Positions 8,571 through 16,293 of a stretch of 64,000 bases of DNA are shown here, one piece after another. This DNA comes from Actinomadura macra NBRC 14102 (GTDB lineage: Bacteria; Actinomycetota; Actinomycetes; Streptosporangiales; Streptosporangiaceae), in assembly GCF_001552215.1 (NCBI RefSeq), contig NZ_BCQT01000010.1, positions 434,001 to 498,000 on the forward strand, given 5' to 3'. Under the pieces are notes generated by a model that saw only the letters and a program-made list of their open reading frames with translations, was not told where the DNA came from and ran no database searches. The translations under genes were made by a program, and so were the position numbers. Position 1 is the first letter of the stretch. Each line of letters starts with the position of its first letter.

Positions 8571-10016
8571 TCAGGCGACGTCGGTGTAGCCGGCGAGGAA
8601 GGCGTCGACATCGGCGACGGCCTCGGGGTAGCCGAAGTTGCGGTAGGCGTAGCCCTTCGCGACGAACGGCGCGCCGGCGTAGAACATCTCGTACTGGTGG
8701 TGGCGTCCCGCGAACTCCGACCCGACCGCGTCCCAGACGAGCTTGAACAGCTTCACCCGGTCCACGGCCTCCACCCCCGGGGAGTGGACGTACCGGTCGA
8801 TGTCCGCACGGATCGCGGGTTCGCGCATGTCGGCGACGCTGGACGGCAGTTGCAGCACCCCGCCGCCCGCGAGATCCCGCAGGATCGCCAGGACCCGCGG
8901 ATACAGCTCGGCCTGGAGCCCCATCGCCCCGTAGACGGCCCGCGCGTTCGGCCGCCACATCCCGTTCCCGTCCGGCTCCGCCTTGTACTCCGCCGCGAGC
9001 ACGGCCGACTCGACCAGCGACGCCAGCCCGGCCAACTCGCCCAGCTTCTCCTGGACGCCCGGGATCCGGTCCACACCGTTGACCGCGGCGATCTTCCCGG
9101 CGAGCCCGGCGATGAACCGCAGCTTCACCACGAACCGGATCTGGGCCTGCCAGTTGCCGAGGACGTGCGCGCCGGTGGAGAAGAACTGGCGGCGCAGCCC
9201 CTCCACGTCCCGGTCCACGAACACCCGCTCCCACGGGACGAACACGTCGTCCAGCACGACCAGGGAGTCCGTCTCGTCGTAGCGCGTGGACAGGGGGTAG
9301 TCGTAGCCGCTGCCGGTCGTCGCGTACGGGCGGCGGCAGTACAGCTTCAGCCCCTCGGCCGACACCGGGACGGTGAAGCCCACCGCGAAGTCGCGGTCGT
9401 CCGGCGTCAGCGGCTTGATACAGGAGATGAAGATCTCGTCCGCGACCGCGGCGCCGGTCGCGAGCATCTGCGCGCCACGCACCACGATCCCGTCCGGCCG
9501 CTCCTCGACGACGCCGGCCTGGATGAACTCCCCGTCCCACGCGTGCGCGGTCGTCGCCCGCGACACCTGCGGCGGAATGATCGCGTAGGAGACGTACAGG
9601 CTCTCGTTCAGCACCCGCTTGTGGTACTCGGTGACGCTGGACGACAGGTCCCGCCGCTCGGTGACGAACGACTCCGGCGACGAGGCGAACGCCGCGATGA
9701 ACGAGCCCACATGGTCGGGGCTGCGTCCCACCCAGCCGTGCGTGTGCCGCGCCCACGTCTCGATCGCGTGGCGGCGCGCCGCCAGGTCCTCCCGGCTGCG
9801 CGGGACGGAGAACACCAGGTTGGCCTCGGCCCCCGTCTCCGGCGACCGGTAGGTCATCCCCGTGGACCGGTCGGCGGCCAGGTCGAACAGCTCCGCCATC
9901 GTCCGCGCGATCGGCGCGAACGCCGGATGGTCGGCGACGTCCTGCACGCGCTCGCCATCGACATAGATCTCCCGCGCGTCCTTCAACGCCGCCAGGTACT
10001 CCGCTCCGGTACGCAT
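8571..10016 (-). CDS. HpaB-family flavin-dependent aromatic monooxygenase
   Basis: 481 aa, the normal length for the 4-hydroxyphenylacetate 3-monooxygenase large component. It begins MRTGAEYLAAL with the family's DGERV turn, and has the FAD-domain stretch around THAWDGEF, the later VVLDDVFVPWERVF, and the helical C-terminus with GRHHQYEMFYAG. It should hydroxylate a phenolic ring using FADH2 from the reductase encoded at 7666-8199. The ATG at 10016 is preferred over one at 10031 because it overlaps the DUF2848 stop (ATGA) and matches the family N-terminus. Confidence 0.9.
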   Translation of the reverse strand: MRTGAEYLAALKDAREIYVDGERVQDVADHPAFAPIARTMAELFDLAADRSTGMTYRSPETGAEANLVFSVPRSREDLAARRHAIETWARHTHGWVGRSPDHVGSFIAAFASSPESFVTERRDLSSSVTEYHKRVLNESLYVSYAIIPPQVSRATTAHAWDGEFIQAGVVEERPDGIVVRGAQMLATGAAVADEIFISCIKPLTPDDRDFAVGFTVPVSAEGLKLYCRRPYATTGSGYDYPLSTRYDETDSLVVLDDVFVPWERVFVDRDVEGLRRQFFSTGAHVLGNWQAQIRFVVKLRFIAGLAGKIAAVNGVDRIPGVQEKLGELAGLASLVESAVLAAEYKAEPDGNGMWRPNARAVYGAMGLQAELYPRVLAILRDLAGGGVLQLPSSVADMREPAIRADIDRYVHSPGVEAVDRVKLFKLVWDAVGSEFAGRHHQYEMFYAGAPFVAKGYAYRNFGYPEAVADVDAFLAGYTDVA

Positions 10017-10675
10017 CACGACGTCCTCCATTTCGTCTCGTATTCACAGGTCAGAGTGGTCGCGCCGACGGTCAGCGAGAGCTGCCAGCGGCGGCCCGGG
10101 GCGAACACGCCGCCGAGCAGCGGCAGCGTCCCGGCGAACACCACGACGTCTCCGTCCAGGTCGCCGACCGCGTCCGCGAGCCGGCCGAGCAGATCACCGG
10201 GGGTGCGCAGTTCCGCGAGCGTCCCGGACTGGTACCGGTTCCCGTCCACGGACGACTCGACGCGGATGGCGTCCCACGCCGCCTCGCCGTCCGGCAGCTC
10301 GACGACCTCGCCGCCGAGCGGCTTCGGGCACGCGGCCTTCGCCGCGGCGATCCCGGTCCGCTCGATGTCGCGGTCGGTGTGGTCGGACCCGACGCCCAGG
10401 TAGTGCCGGTCGCGATGCCGGATCAGCACCGGCTCGACCTCACCGGAGGTGTTGCCGCCGGCCACCGCGATCACCGGTTCCGCGGTCAGCAGGCCGGGGT
10501 CCAACCGGTAGAACGCGGGCACGCTCGGCGGCTCGGGCACCCCGATCGCCGCCAGCTCCTCGATGTGGACCCGGGCCGCCGCCTCGTCCCGTCCCGTGTA
10601 ACCGGCGACGATCAGGTGCCGGGGCGCGCACTCCAGCTCGCCGCCGTTGAACCGCAGCCGCAACGTCGCGCTCAT
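10016..10675 (-). CDS. DUF2848 protein (fumarylacetoacetase-like fold suspected)
   Basis: 219 aa. The sequence fits DUF2848: LIVAGYTGRD near residues 25-35, VGSDHTDRDIE in the middle (a likely metal-site segment with one His and several Asp), and VVVFAGTLPLLGG near the C-terminus. No reaction is known for the family; the acidic/His segments and the genomic context suggest a hydrolase, hydratase or isomerase acting on a ring-derived keto acid, but that is inference. It is coupled on both sides: its ATG overlaps the nitrilase stop and its stop overlaps the HpaB start. Confidence 0.8.
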   Translation of the reverse strand: MSATLRLRFNGGELECAPRHLIVAGYTGRDEAAARVHIEELAAIGVPEPPSVPAFYRLDPGLLTAEPVIAVAGGNTSGEVEPVLIRHRDRHYLGVGSDHTDRDIERTGIAAAKAACPKPLGGEVVELPDGEAAWDAIRVESSVDGNRYQSGTLAELRTPGDLLGRLADAVGDLDGDVVVFAGTLPLLGGVFAPGRRWQLSLTVGATTLTCEYETKWRTS

Positions 10676-11448
10676 GACCGCCGGTCCTTCAGGACGGGGA
10701 ACTCCTCGCGCGTCCGGGCCACGACGTCCGGATCGACCTCGCAATGGACGATCTCCTCCTTCTCGCCGCCCTCGGCCAGGACCGTCCCCCACGGGTCGAC
10801 GACCCGTCCGGCGCCGCCCAGCTCGACGTCCCCCTGCGTGCCGACCGCGTTGCAGGCCAGCACCACGACCTGCTGCTCGACCGCGCGGCATTCGGTGAAC
10901 AGCCGCCAGTGCCCCCGGCGCGCCGCGGGCCACGCCGCCGGCACCGCCACGGCCTGTGCTCCCGCGTCCACCAGGTCGCGCCACAGCTCAGGGAACCGCA
11001 GGTCATAGCAGGTCGTGGCACCCAGCGGGCCCAGCGGCGACGCCGTCGCCGCAACGCCCGAACCCGGCGTCAGCAGTTCCGCCTCCCGCGACCGGTACCC
11101 GAACACATGCACCTTCCGGTACGTGTGGACGACCGCACCTGCGGGGTCGATGAGCACGGCCGTGTTGTGCAGCCGTCCCTCCGCGGAACGCTCCAGGAAA
11201 CTCCCCAGATGCAAGAAGCAGTTCAGGTCCCTGGCCCACTCCCGTGCCGCGGTGACGGTGTCCCCGTCCAACGGCTCGGCCAGTTCCTCATAGCGCTCGA
11301 ACGCGAAATAGCCCGGCAGCCACAACTCGGGCAACAGCACCAACTCGGCGCCCGCGGCGTCGGCCACCATCGCCCCGACGCGCTCCCGCCGACGCTCGAC
11401 CGGCTCGGACGGCGGGCTCTCGACCTGGACGAGCGCGACCCGCGTCAT
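10672..11448 (-). CDS. Nitrilase-superfamily amidohydrolase
   Basis: 258 aa. The catalytic triad is visible as Glu41 (LLPELWLPGY), Lys112 (YRKVHVFG) and Cys147 (TTCYDLRFPELWR). The family hydrolyses C-N bonds of amides, carbamoyl compounds or omega-amides. In this operon it probably removes an amide or carbamoyl group from the substrate or a breakdown product. The protein is cytoplasmic, with no signal peptide. The start ATG overlaps the stop of the GntR regulator gene (ATGA), making it the first enzyme gene of the operon. Confidence 0.88.
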   Translation of the reverse strand: MTRVALVQVESPPSEPVERRRERVGAMVADAAGAELVLLPELWLPGYFAFERYEELAEPLDGDTVTAAREWARDLNCFLHLGSFLERSAEGRLHNTAVLIDPAGAVVHTYRKVHVFGYRSREAELLTPGSGVAATASPLGPLGATTCYDLRFPELWRDLVDAGAQAVAVPAAWPAARRGHWRLFTECRAVEQQVVVLACNAVGTQGDVELGGAGRVVDPWGTVLAEGGEKEEIVHCEVDPDVVARTREEFPVLKDRRS

Positions 11449-12110
11449 CGTCCGTCCCAGTTCGCCACCGCGGGAAGCCGCAGGACCTCAAGCGTCCCGT
11501 TCAGGTGCGCGGCCAGGGCCTCGGCGGCCCGCAGCGGATCACCCGACCGGATCGCGTCCACGATCGCGGTGTGCTCCGACAGCACCACCCGCGCCCGGTC
11601 CTCCGCCGACGCGATGGCCCGCAACCCCATCCGGACCTGCCGGTCGCGCAGCGACTCGTAGAACTCGGCCAGCACGGAGTTGCCCGCCCTCGTGACGATC
11701 GCGCGGTGGAACGCCCGGTCGCACTCGATGAACTCGACCGGGTCGTCCAGCAGCCCCTCCTGCCGCGTCACCAGGACCTCCAACTCCGGGGCGAGTTCCT
11801 CCGCCAGCGACGTCGCCCGCCGCACGCTCCAGTCCTCGACCAGCTCGCGGGCCTGCATCACCGCCTGGATCTCCCCATCGGAGACGGGCGGCACGAACGC
11901 GCCCTTCTTCGGCATGATCTTCAGGAAGCCCTCGGTCTCCAGCCGCAGCAGCGCCTCCCGCACAGGGGTTCGCGACGTCCCCGTCGCCTCGCACACCTCC
12001 GCCTCGGTCAGGAAGGTCCCCTCATGCCGGGGCAACGACCCGATGTGCCGCTTCAACCACCGATACGTGACGTCCTGCGCACTCTCCCGCGCACCTTGCG
12101 TACGACTCAT
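11445..12110 (-). CDS. GntR-family regulator, FadR/FCD subfamily
   Basis: 221 aa. The N-terminal winged helix (about 8-75) contains LTEAEVCEATGTSRTPVREALLRLETEG, the classic GntR recognition region. The C-terminal FCD all-helical domain has Asp and His residues (FIECDRAFHRAIV, HTAIVDAI, AAHL) that usually bind a metal and a carboxylate effector. It heads the operon and probably represses it until a pathway acid binds. The start ATG (12110) sits 6 nt from a TACATT hexamer that lies inside a perfect palindrome (12118-12127), so the gene is probably autoregulated and its mRNA leaderless. Confidence 0.88.
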   Translation of the reverse strand: MSRTQGARESAQDVTYRWLKRHIGSLPRHEGTFLTEAEVCEATGTSRTPVREALLRLETEGFLKIMPKKGAFVPPVSDGEIQAVMQARELVEDWSVRRATSLAEELAPELEVLVTRQEGLLDDPVEFIECDRAFHRAIVTRAGNSVLAEFYESLRDRQVRMGLRAIASAEDRARVVLSEHTAIVDAIRSGDPLRAAEALAAHLNGTLEVLRLPAVANWDGR

Positions 12111-12116
12111 AGACGT

Positions 12117-12128
12117 AATGTATACATC
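12117..12128 (-). promoter_or_regulatory. GntR operator overlapping a leaderless -10 box
   Basis: ATGTATACAT (12118-12127) is a perfect palindrome of the TGTATACA type bound by FadR-subfamily GntR proteins. Read on the minus strand, TACATT (12122-12117) is a -10 hexamer exactly 6 nt from the GntR ATG. Binding would therefore block RNA polymerase directly. Confidence 0.65.
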
Positions 12129-12421
12129 ACGTCGACATGACGCACAAGAGAGACGAAACCCCAGGTCAAGCGACCCTCGCACGGGACAGGACCAGGTGAG
12201 CTCAGCCGCGTTCCGCCCGTCGCCACGGCGGCCAGGACGTCCCCGGCCACGACCCCGTACCCGGACCGGTCGCCCACGATCGTCATGACGACCGGCGCGG
12301 CAGGCGCCCGCCGCGCGACAGGCGAGATGGAGTCGACGTCGGCCGCGCACGAGTGACGCACTCGTCCAGGTCATAGCGCACCCAGGGCCAGTTTTCGGAT
12401 CGCCCTCAAAAGCGAATGGAT

Positions 12422-12438
12422 GGCATCAAAATGATGCC
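12422..12438. promoter_or_regulatory. Dyad GGCATCA-AAA-TGATGCC
   Basis: A perfect 7-bp inverted repeat with a 3-nt centre, about 170 bp upstream of the DUF4360 gene. It could be an operator or a small hairpin; nothing in the sequence decides. Confidence 0.3.
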
Positions 12439-12467
12439 GAGGCCCCCCTGCACTGTTGAATGTGAAT

Positions 12468-12500
12468 GAAGAACGAAAGACATCAACATTGACGTTCTTC
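12468..12500. promoter_or_regulatory. Dyad GAAGAACG-N17-CGTTCTTC
   Basis: A perfect 8-bp inverted repeat with a 17-nt spacer, about 105 bp upstream of the DUF4360 start. Centre-to-centre arm spacing is too wide for a simple dimer site, so a tetrameric regulator or an RNA stem is possible. Confidence 0.3.
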
Positions 12501-12605
12501 CTAGATCAGAATTAGCCTGGCAACAGATTCCCTGGCGCGCACTGATCATTGCGACCGTGCCGGCTCCCAGTATGTTTCACCTTTCACCAGGCCCGGAAGG
12601 CTGCC

Positions 12606-13244
12606 ATGACGAACAGCAGACACGCGGCGAGCGCGGCACTGGGGGCCGCACTCGCCCTGACCGCCCTGACCTCCGCCCCCGCATCCGCGGACCCGACCAC
12701 CCCGCCACCGGGAAGCGTCACCATCACACGCCTGACCAGCAGCGGTTCGGGCTGCCCACCAGACACCGTGGGGTTCTCCGTAGATCTCCAGACCTATACC
12801 TTCACCCTGACGCCCACCGACTTCCGCGCACATGCCGGCGGAACCGCCGAACCCACCGACCGCTTTAGAATCTGCCAGACCGGACTACAGATCAGCGCCC
12901 CGAAGGAGTTCACCTACGCGGTCGCCGCCGCTGACCATTCCGGCTTCGCCGATCTACAGCCTGGCGCCTCCGGCCGTCTCTCCTCCTCCTATTACTTCCA
13001 GGGCCGGTCCGGAGGGCTGTACAAACATGAGCTCACCGGCCCGTACTGGGACAACTGGACGTACTCGGATGTTTTCTCTACCGGAGAGCAGCAGTTCAAG
13101 CCCTGCGGCGAGGAAAGAACTTTGCTGATCAACCTGTCACTGAGGGTGGACATCGGCACCTCCGACAAAGCCAAGACCACAGTCATGGAGATGGACTCGA
13201 CCAGAGGTAGCAAGATCAAGCTGGCCTGGAAGCGCTGCCCGTGA
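12606..13244 (+). CDS. Secreted DUF4360 protein
   Basis: 212 aa. A Sec signal peptide (1-28, cleavage after APASA) is followed by a Cys-containing domain with the DUF4360 landmarks SGSGCPPDTV, SSYYFQG, GPYWDNW, PCGEER and the C-terminal AWKRCP. Four conserved Cys suggest two disulfides outside the cell. The family is widespread in streptomycetes and fungi and has no known function. The ATG at 12606 follows GGAAGG; a longer frame from 12549 lacks a signal sequence at its start. It is monocistronic. Confidence 0.82.
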   Translation: MTNSRHAASAALGAALALTALTSAPASADPTTPPPGSVTITRLTSSGSGCPPDTVGFSVDLQTYTFTLTPTDFRAHAGGTAEPTDRFRICQTGLQISAPKEFTYAVAAADHSGFADLQPGASGRLSSSYYFQGRSGGLYKHELTGPYWDNWTYSDVFSTGEQQFKPCGEERTLLINLSLRVDIGTSDKAKTTVMEMDSTRGSKIKLAWKRCP

Positions 13245-13434
13245 AGCAGCCGCCCGGGGTCCGTCCGGGGCTCTGGAGTCCCCCACGAAGCGCGAGCGCG
13301 CACATCACCGCCCGTCTGGACCGCGAGCGTGGTGCTCATGACCCCGGTGGCCCCAGCCTGGGCCAGCCAAAGAAGTATCCACAAGTAGAGAGTGTGACCT
13401 TGGGCGCCACGTAGCTGGAGGTATCGTCTGGCCG

Positions 13435-15111
13435 GTGGTCACTCAAGCGCTGTTCGACGTGGACGAGCCTTCGCTACCGATGGCGTTGCAGGCCGCTGTG
13501 CGGCACGGGGAGATCTTCACTCGCCGGTGGGTCGTGGAGCTGATCCTCGACCTCGTCGGCTACACCGCCAATCGTGATCTTGCTGAGCTGAGCCTCGTTG
13601 AGCCGGCGTGCGGGCAGGGCGCATTCGTCGGACCGGTCGTGGAGCGGTTGAGCAAGTCGTGTCGAGATCATGGGCGGCCGCTTTCCGACGCAGCTGAGTC
13701 GATCCGAACGTTCGATCTGCTGCACGGGAACGTCGAGCTGACACGCACGCTCGTCCGCGACCAGCTCACGGCGGACGGCTGGGGACACAGCGAGACTGAG
13801 GCCATCGTGTCAGGCTGGGTGCGCCAAGGGGACTATCTACTCGCCGCTCACCGTACCGCTGAGGCTGACTTCGTGGTCGGCAACCCGCCCTACATCCGGC
13901 TTGAGGACGTGCCGGAAGAGCGCATGATGGCCTATCGGGCCGTCTGTCCCACGATGGGTGGTCGCGCTGATGTATATGTGGGATTTTATGAGACCGCCCT
14001 TCGTAGCTTGAAGACGGGCGGGAAACTCGGCTTCATCTGTGCCGATCGTTGGATGCGCAACCAATATGGCCGGCGTCTTCGGCAGACGGTGACACGGCGT
14101 CACAGCATGGACCTTGTTCTTACGATGCATGACGTTGACGCGTTCCACGAACCGGTTTCCGCTTACCCGGCCATTACGATCATTCGTAACGCTGCACAAG
14201 GTGCCGCGATCGCCGCCGATACCACGAGAGGTTTCGGGCCGTCCGAGGCTCAGGAACTCCTTGGATGGTTGAATGGCCCGTCACAGGACACGGTAGTCAC
14301 CGCGAGCTTCAAGGCTTCGCGTCTTCCTCACTGGTTCCCTGGTGAGGACTCTTGGCCGGCGGCTTCCCCTGCACGTTTGGCGGTTCTGGAGGAGCTGAGT
14401 GATAGGTTTCAGCTCCTCGAAGACGAGACAACGGGAACACGCGTTGGCATCGGGGTGGCCACGGGAGCGGACAAGGTTTTTATCACCGAGCGATCCGATC
14501 TCGTGGAAGAAGATCGAATGCTTCCCCTCGCCATGGTCCGCGACACGACGTCGGGGAATCTCGACTGGGGCGGTATGTACCTGGTCAACCCATGGAATGA
14601 GCTGGGTGGGCTAGTCGACCTGGCAGCCTATCCGCGGCTGCGCGCCTACCTCACCCGGCACCGGGCAGCGCTACAAAAGCGTCATGTTGCCCGTAAGCAG
14701 CCAGAACGCTGGTACAAGACGATCGATAAGGTTGACCCGCAGCTGAACACTCGTCCCAAGCTCCTGCTGCCGGACATGAAGCAGGTCATTCACCCGGTGC
14801 TGGATGAGGGCGGGCTGTATCCTCATCACAACCTGTACTTCATCGTCTCTGATGTCTGGGATTTGCGGGTGCTTGGTGGTTTGCTGCTGTCCAATGTCGC
14901 TGAGGCATTCGTGGAGGCCTACGCGGTCAAGATGCGGGGCGGAACTCTGCGCTTCCAAGCCCAGTACCTGCGGAAGATCCGCGTTCCAGACCCTGCGGAG
15001 ATAGATGAAGTCACCGGCGCGGCCTTGGCGGCGGCATTCGAACGCCGCGACGTGCAGGCAGCGACACAAGCCGCCCTGCGCGCCTACGGGCTCCCAGGAC
15101 TCCCCGACTGA
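13435..15111 (+). CDS. Type II N6-adenine DNA methyltransferase (gamma class), XhoI/PaeR7I system
   Basis: 558 aa. SAM motif I is VEPACGQGAF (55-64) and catalytic motif IV is NPPY (150-153), in the order of gamma-class N6-adenine methyltransferases with a C-terminal recognition domain. It should methylate the adenine of the site cut by the nuclease encoded 9 bp downstream, predicted to be CTCGAG. The start is GTG at 13435. TATCGT (13422-13427) lies 7 nt before it, so the message may be leaderless; GGAGG at 13417 is too far to be a normal ribosome site. Base composition and codon use are less GC-biased than in the neighbours, suggesting transfer. Confidence 0.88.
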   Translation: MVTQALFDVDEPSLPMALQAAVRHGEIFTRRWVVELILDLVGYTANRDLAELSLVEPACGQGAFVGPVVERLSKSCRDHGRPLSDAAESIRTFDLLHGNVELTRTLVRDQLTADGWGHSETEAIVSGWVRQGDYLLAAHRTAEADFVVGNPPYIRLEDVPEERMMAYRAVCPTMGGRADVYVGFYETALRSLKTGGKLGFICADRWMRNQYGRRLRQTVTRRHSMDLVLTMHDVDAFHEPVSAYPAITIIRNAAQGAAIAADTTRGFGPSEAQELLGWLNGPSQDTVVTASFKASRLPHWFPGEDSWPAASPARLAVLEELSDRFQLLEDETTGTRVGIGVATGADKVFITERSDLVEEDRMLPLAMVRDTTSGNLDWGGMYLVNPWNELGGLVDLAAYPRLRAYLTRHRAALQKRHVARKQPERWYKTIDKVDPQLNTRPKLLLPDMKQVIHPVLDEGGLYPHHNLYFIVSDVWDLRVLGGLLLSNVAEAFVEAYAVKMRGGTLRFQAQYLRKIRVPDPAEIDEVTGAALAAAFERRDVQAATQAALRAYGLPGLPD

Positions 15112-15120
15112 AGGAAGACC

Positions 15121-15852
15121 TTGGCAGTTACTCGACAAGACTTCGAGGGCGCGGTTGCCGCTTACTGGGACGCGAAAGAGTCGCAGCGAGAAATATCTAA
15201 GATCAAAGATGCTGTCGGCGCTGGCACGGCCGGCTCCATACGGGGCGGCAGACACTTCGACGATATCACCGCTCTTCTTGCCAAGTTCTTCCTAGAGTCC
15301 GGATATCCAACGAAGGACATCCGAGTGGCGAAGAAGCATGGACTGGAACTTCCCGGCTACTATCGCCCACAAAAACAGTGGGACCTCGTGATATCCCATG
15401 GGACGACCCTCGTTGCGGCCTTTGAGCTCAAAGCGCTCGGCGGCCCGTCCTTCGGCAACAACTATAATAATCGAGTAGAAGAGGCATTGGGTAGCGCAGT
15501 CGACCTCAGACGCGCCGCACTCGCTGATCTGTTTCCCGGCGAAAAGCCGTGGCTCGGCTACTTCTTTATCATGGAAGACGCCCCCGGTTCACGCACCCCC
15601 GTACGCCTCAAGAGGGGAGCATCGCCTGTCGAGGAGATCTGGCGCGGAAGATCCTACCAAGCAAGATTCGCACTCTTCTGCGAGCGCCTTATGGCGGAAG
15701 GTCTATATGATGCGGTTTGCTACATCACTTCGTCCGCACCTGATCCGCACCCCATCGAGCTAGTCGAAAGCCTCGACTGGAAGCATTTTTCCGCCGCAAT
15801 AACTGCCCGTATCACCTATCTCAGAGAGCTAGGGATTCCGGCCAGCACATAG
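15121..15852 (+). CDS. XhoI/PaeR7I-family type II restriction endonuclease
   Basis: 243 aa, the usual size of the XhoI family. The segment from about residue 101, FELKALGGPSFGNNYNN, followed by VEEALGSAVDL, matches the family core. Asp88 with Glu102-x-Lys104 forms a PD-(D/E)xK nuclease site. It should cleave CTCGAG (inferred from family) as a homodimer, leaving protected host DNA to its partner methylase. The start is TTG at 15121 with GAAGGAAG just upstream; the gap to the methylase stop is 9 bp, so both are co-transcribed. Composition is AT-richer than the surroundings. Confidence 0.88.
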   Translation: MAVTRQDFEGAVAAYWDAKESQREISKIKDAVGAGTAGSIRGGRHFDDITALLAKFFLESGYPTKDIRVAKKHGLELPGYYRPQKQWDLVISHGTTLVAAFELKALGGPSFGNNYNNRVEEALGSAVDLRRAALADLFPGEKPWLGYFFIMEDAPGSRTPVRLKRGASPVEEIWRGRSYQARFALFCERLMAEGLYDAVCYITSSAPDPHPIELVESLDWKHFSAAITARITYLRELGIPAST

Positions 15853-16293
15853 TGGGCGATACTGTTCCCCATACTAGACCTCTTGGTCGCCGAGCAAACC
15901 AAGAGAAGCATCGATATCGAAGCAGGCCAAGCGGTTGCGGACGATCGGCGCAAAGTCGTCTGGAATCAGTTTCTCGGGATCAGAGGGGGCCGAGCACGGA
16001 CTTGGCCCGCTCACCCGCGTCGTCGATCAAGGCACGGTGACTGCCAGGAAGTGAGCGTCGTCCCAGACGACGCCGGGAGACGAACAGATTTCGAGGCGCG
16101 GCCTGGAACGCCACCGGCAGGCCCACCCAGCCGGGCGCTGCGGCTGAGTTGGGGCCCGGCAACGTGGCAAGAACCGGACAAGTATGGCCATTGATGTTCA
16201 TATAGGACAGGGGGGATGGTGGCGTCGGCGGTCGACTCACCTCCTCGGTGCGCCGCCCGCGCTCCCGTCACCAGCTCCTGGAGGGGACTTCCG
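15853..16293 (+). other. Gene-free stretch downstream of the restriction system
   Basis: I see no convincing gene in these 441 bp. Short open frames exist (for example 15883-16194 on the plus strand), but they show no recognisable domain and poor codon bias. The stretch may be a scar from acquisition of the restriction system. Confidence 0.45.

Larger units (their letters stand above)
12111..12605. other. Divergent intergenic region with operator and dyads
   Basis: No gene is seen in these 495 bp. The left end holds the GntR operator/promoter. The right half is AT-richer and holds two dyads (12422-12438 and 12468-12500) upstream of the secreted DUF4360 gene. Confidence 0.55.

Noticed and set aside
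15883..16194. Possible small gene after the restriction nuclease
   Set aside because: About 100 codons without a ribosome site, family or good codon bias; better explained as a gene-free scar.
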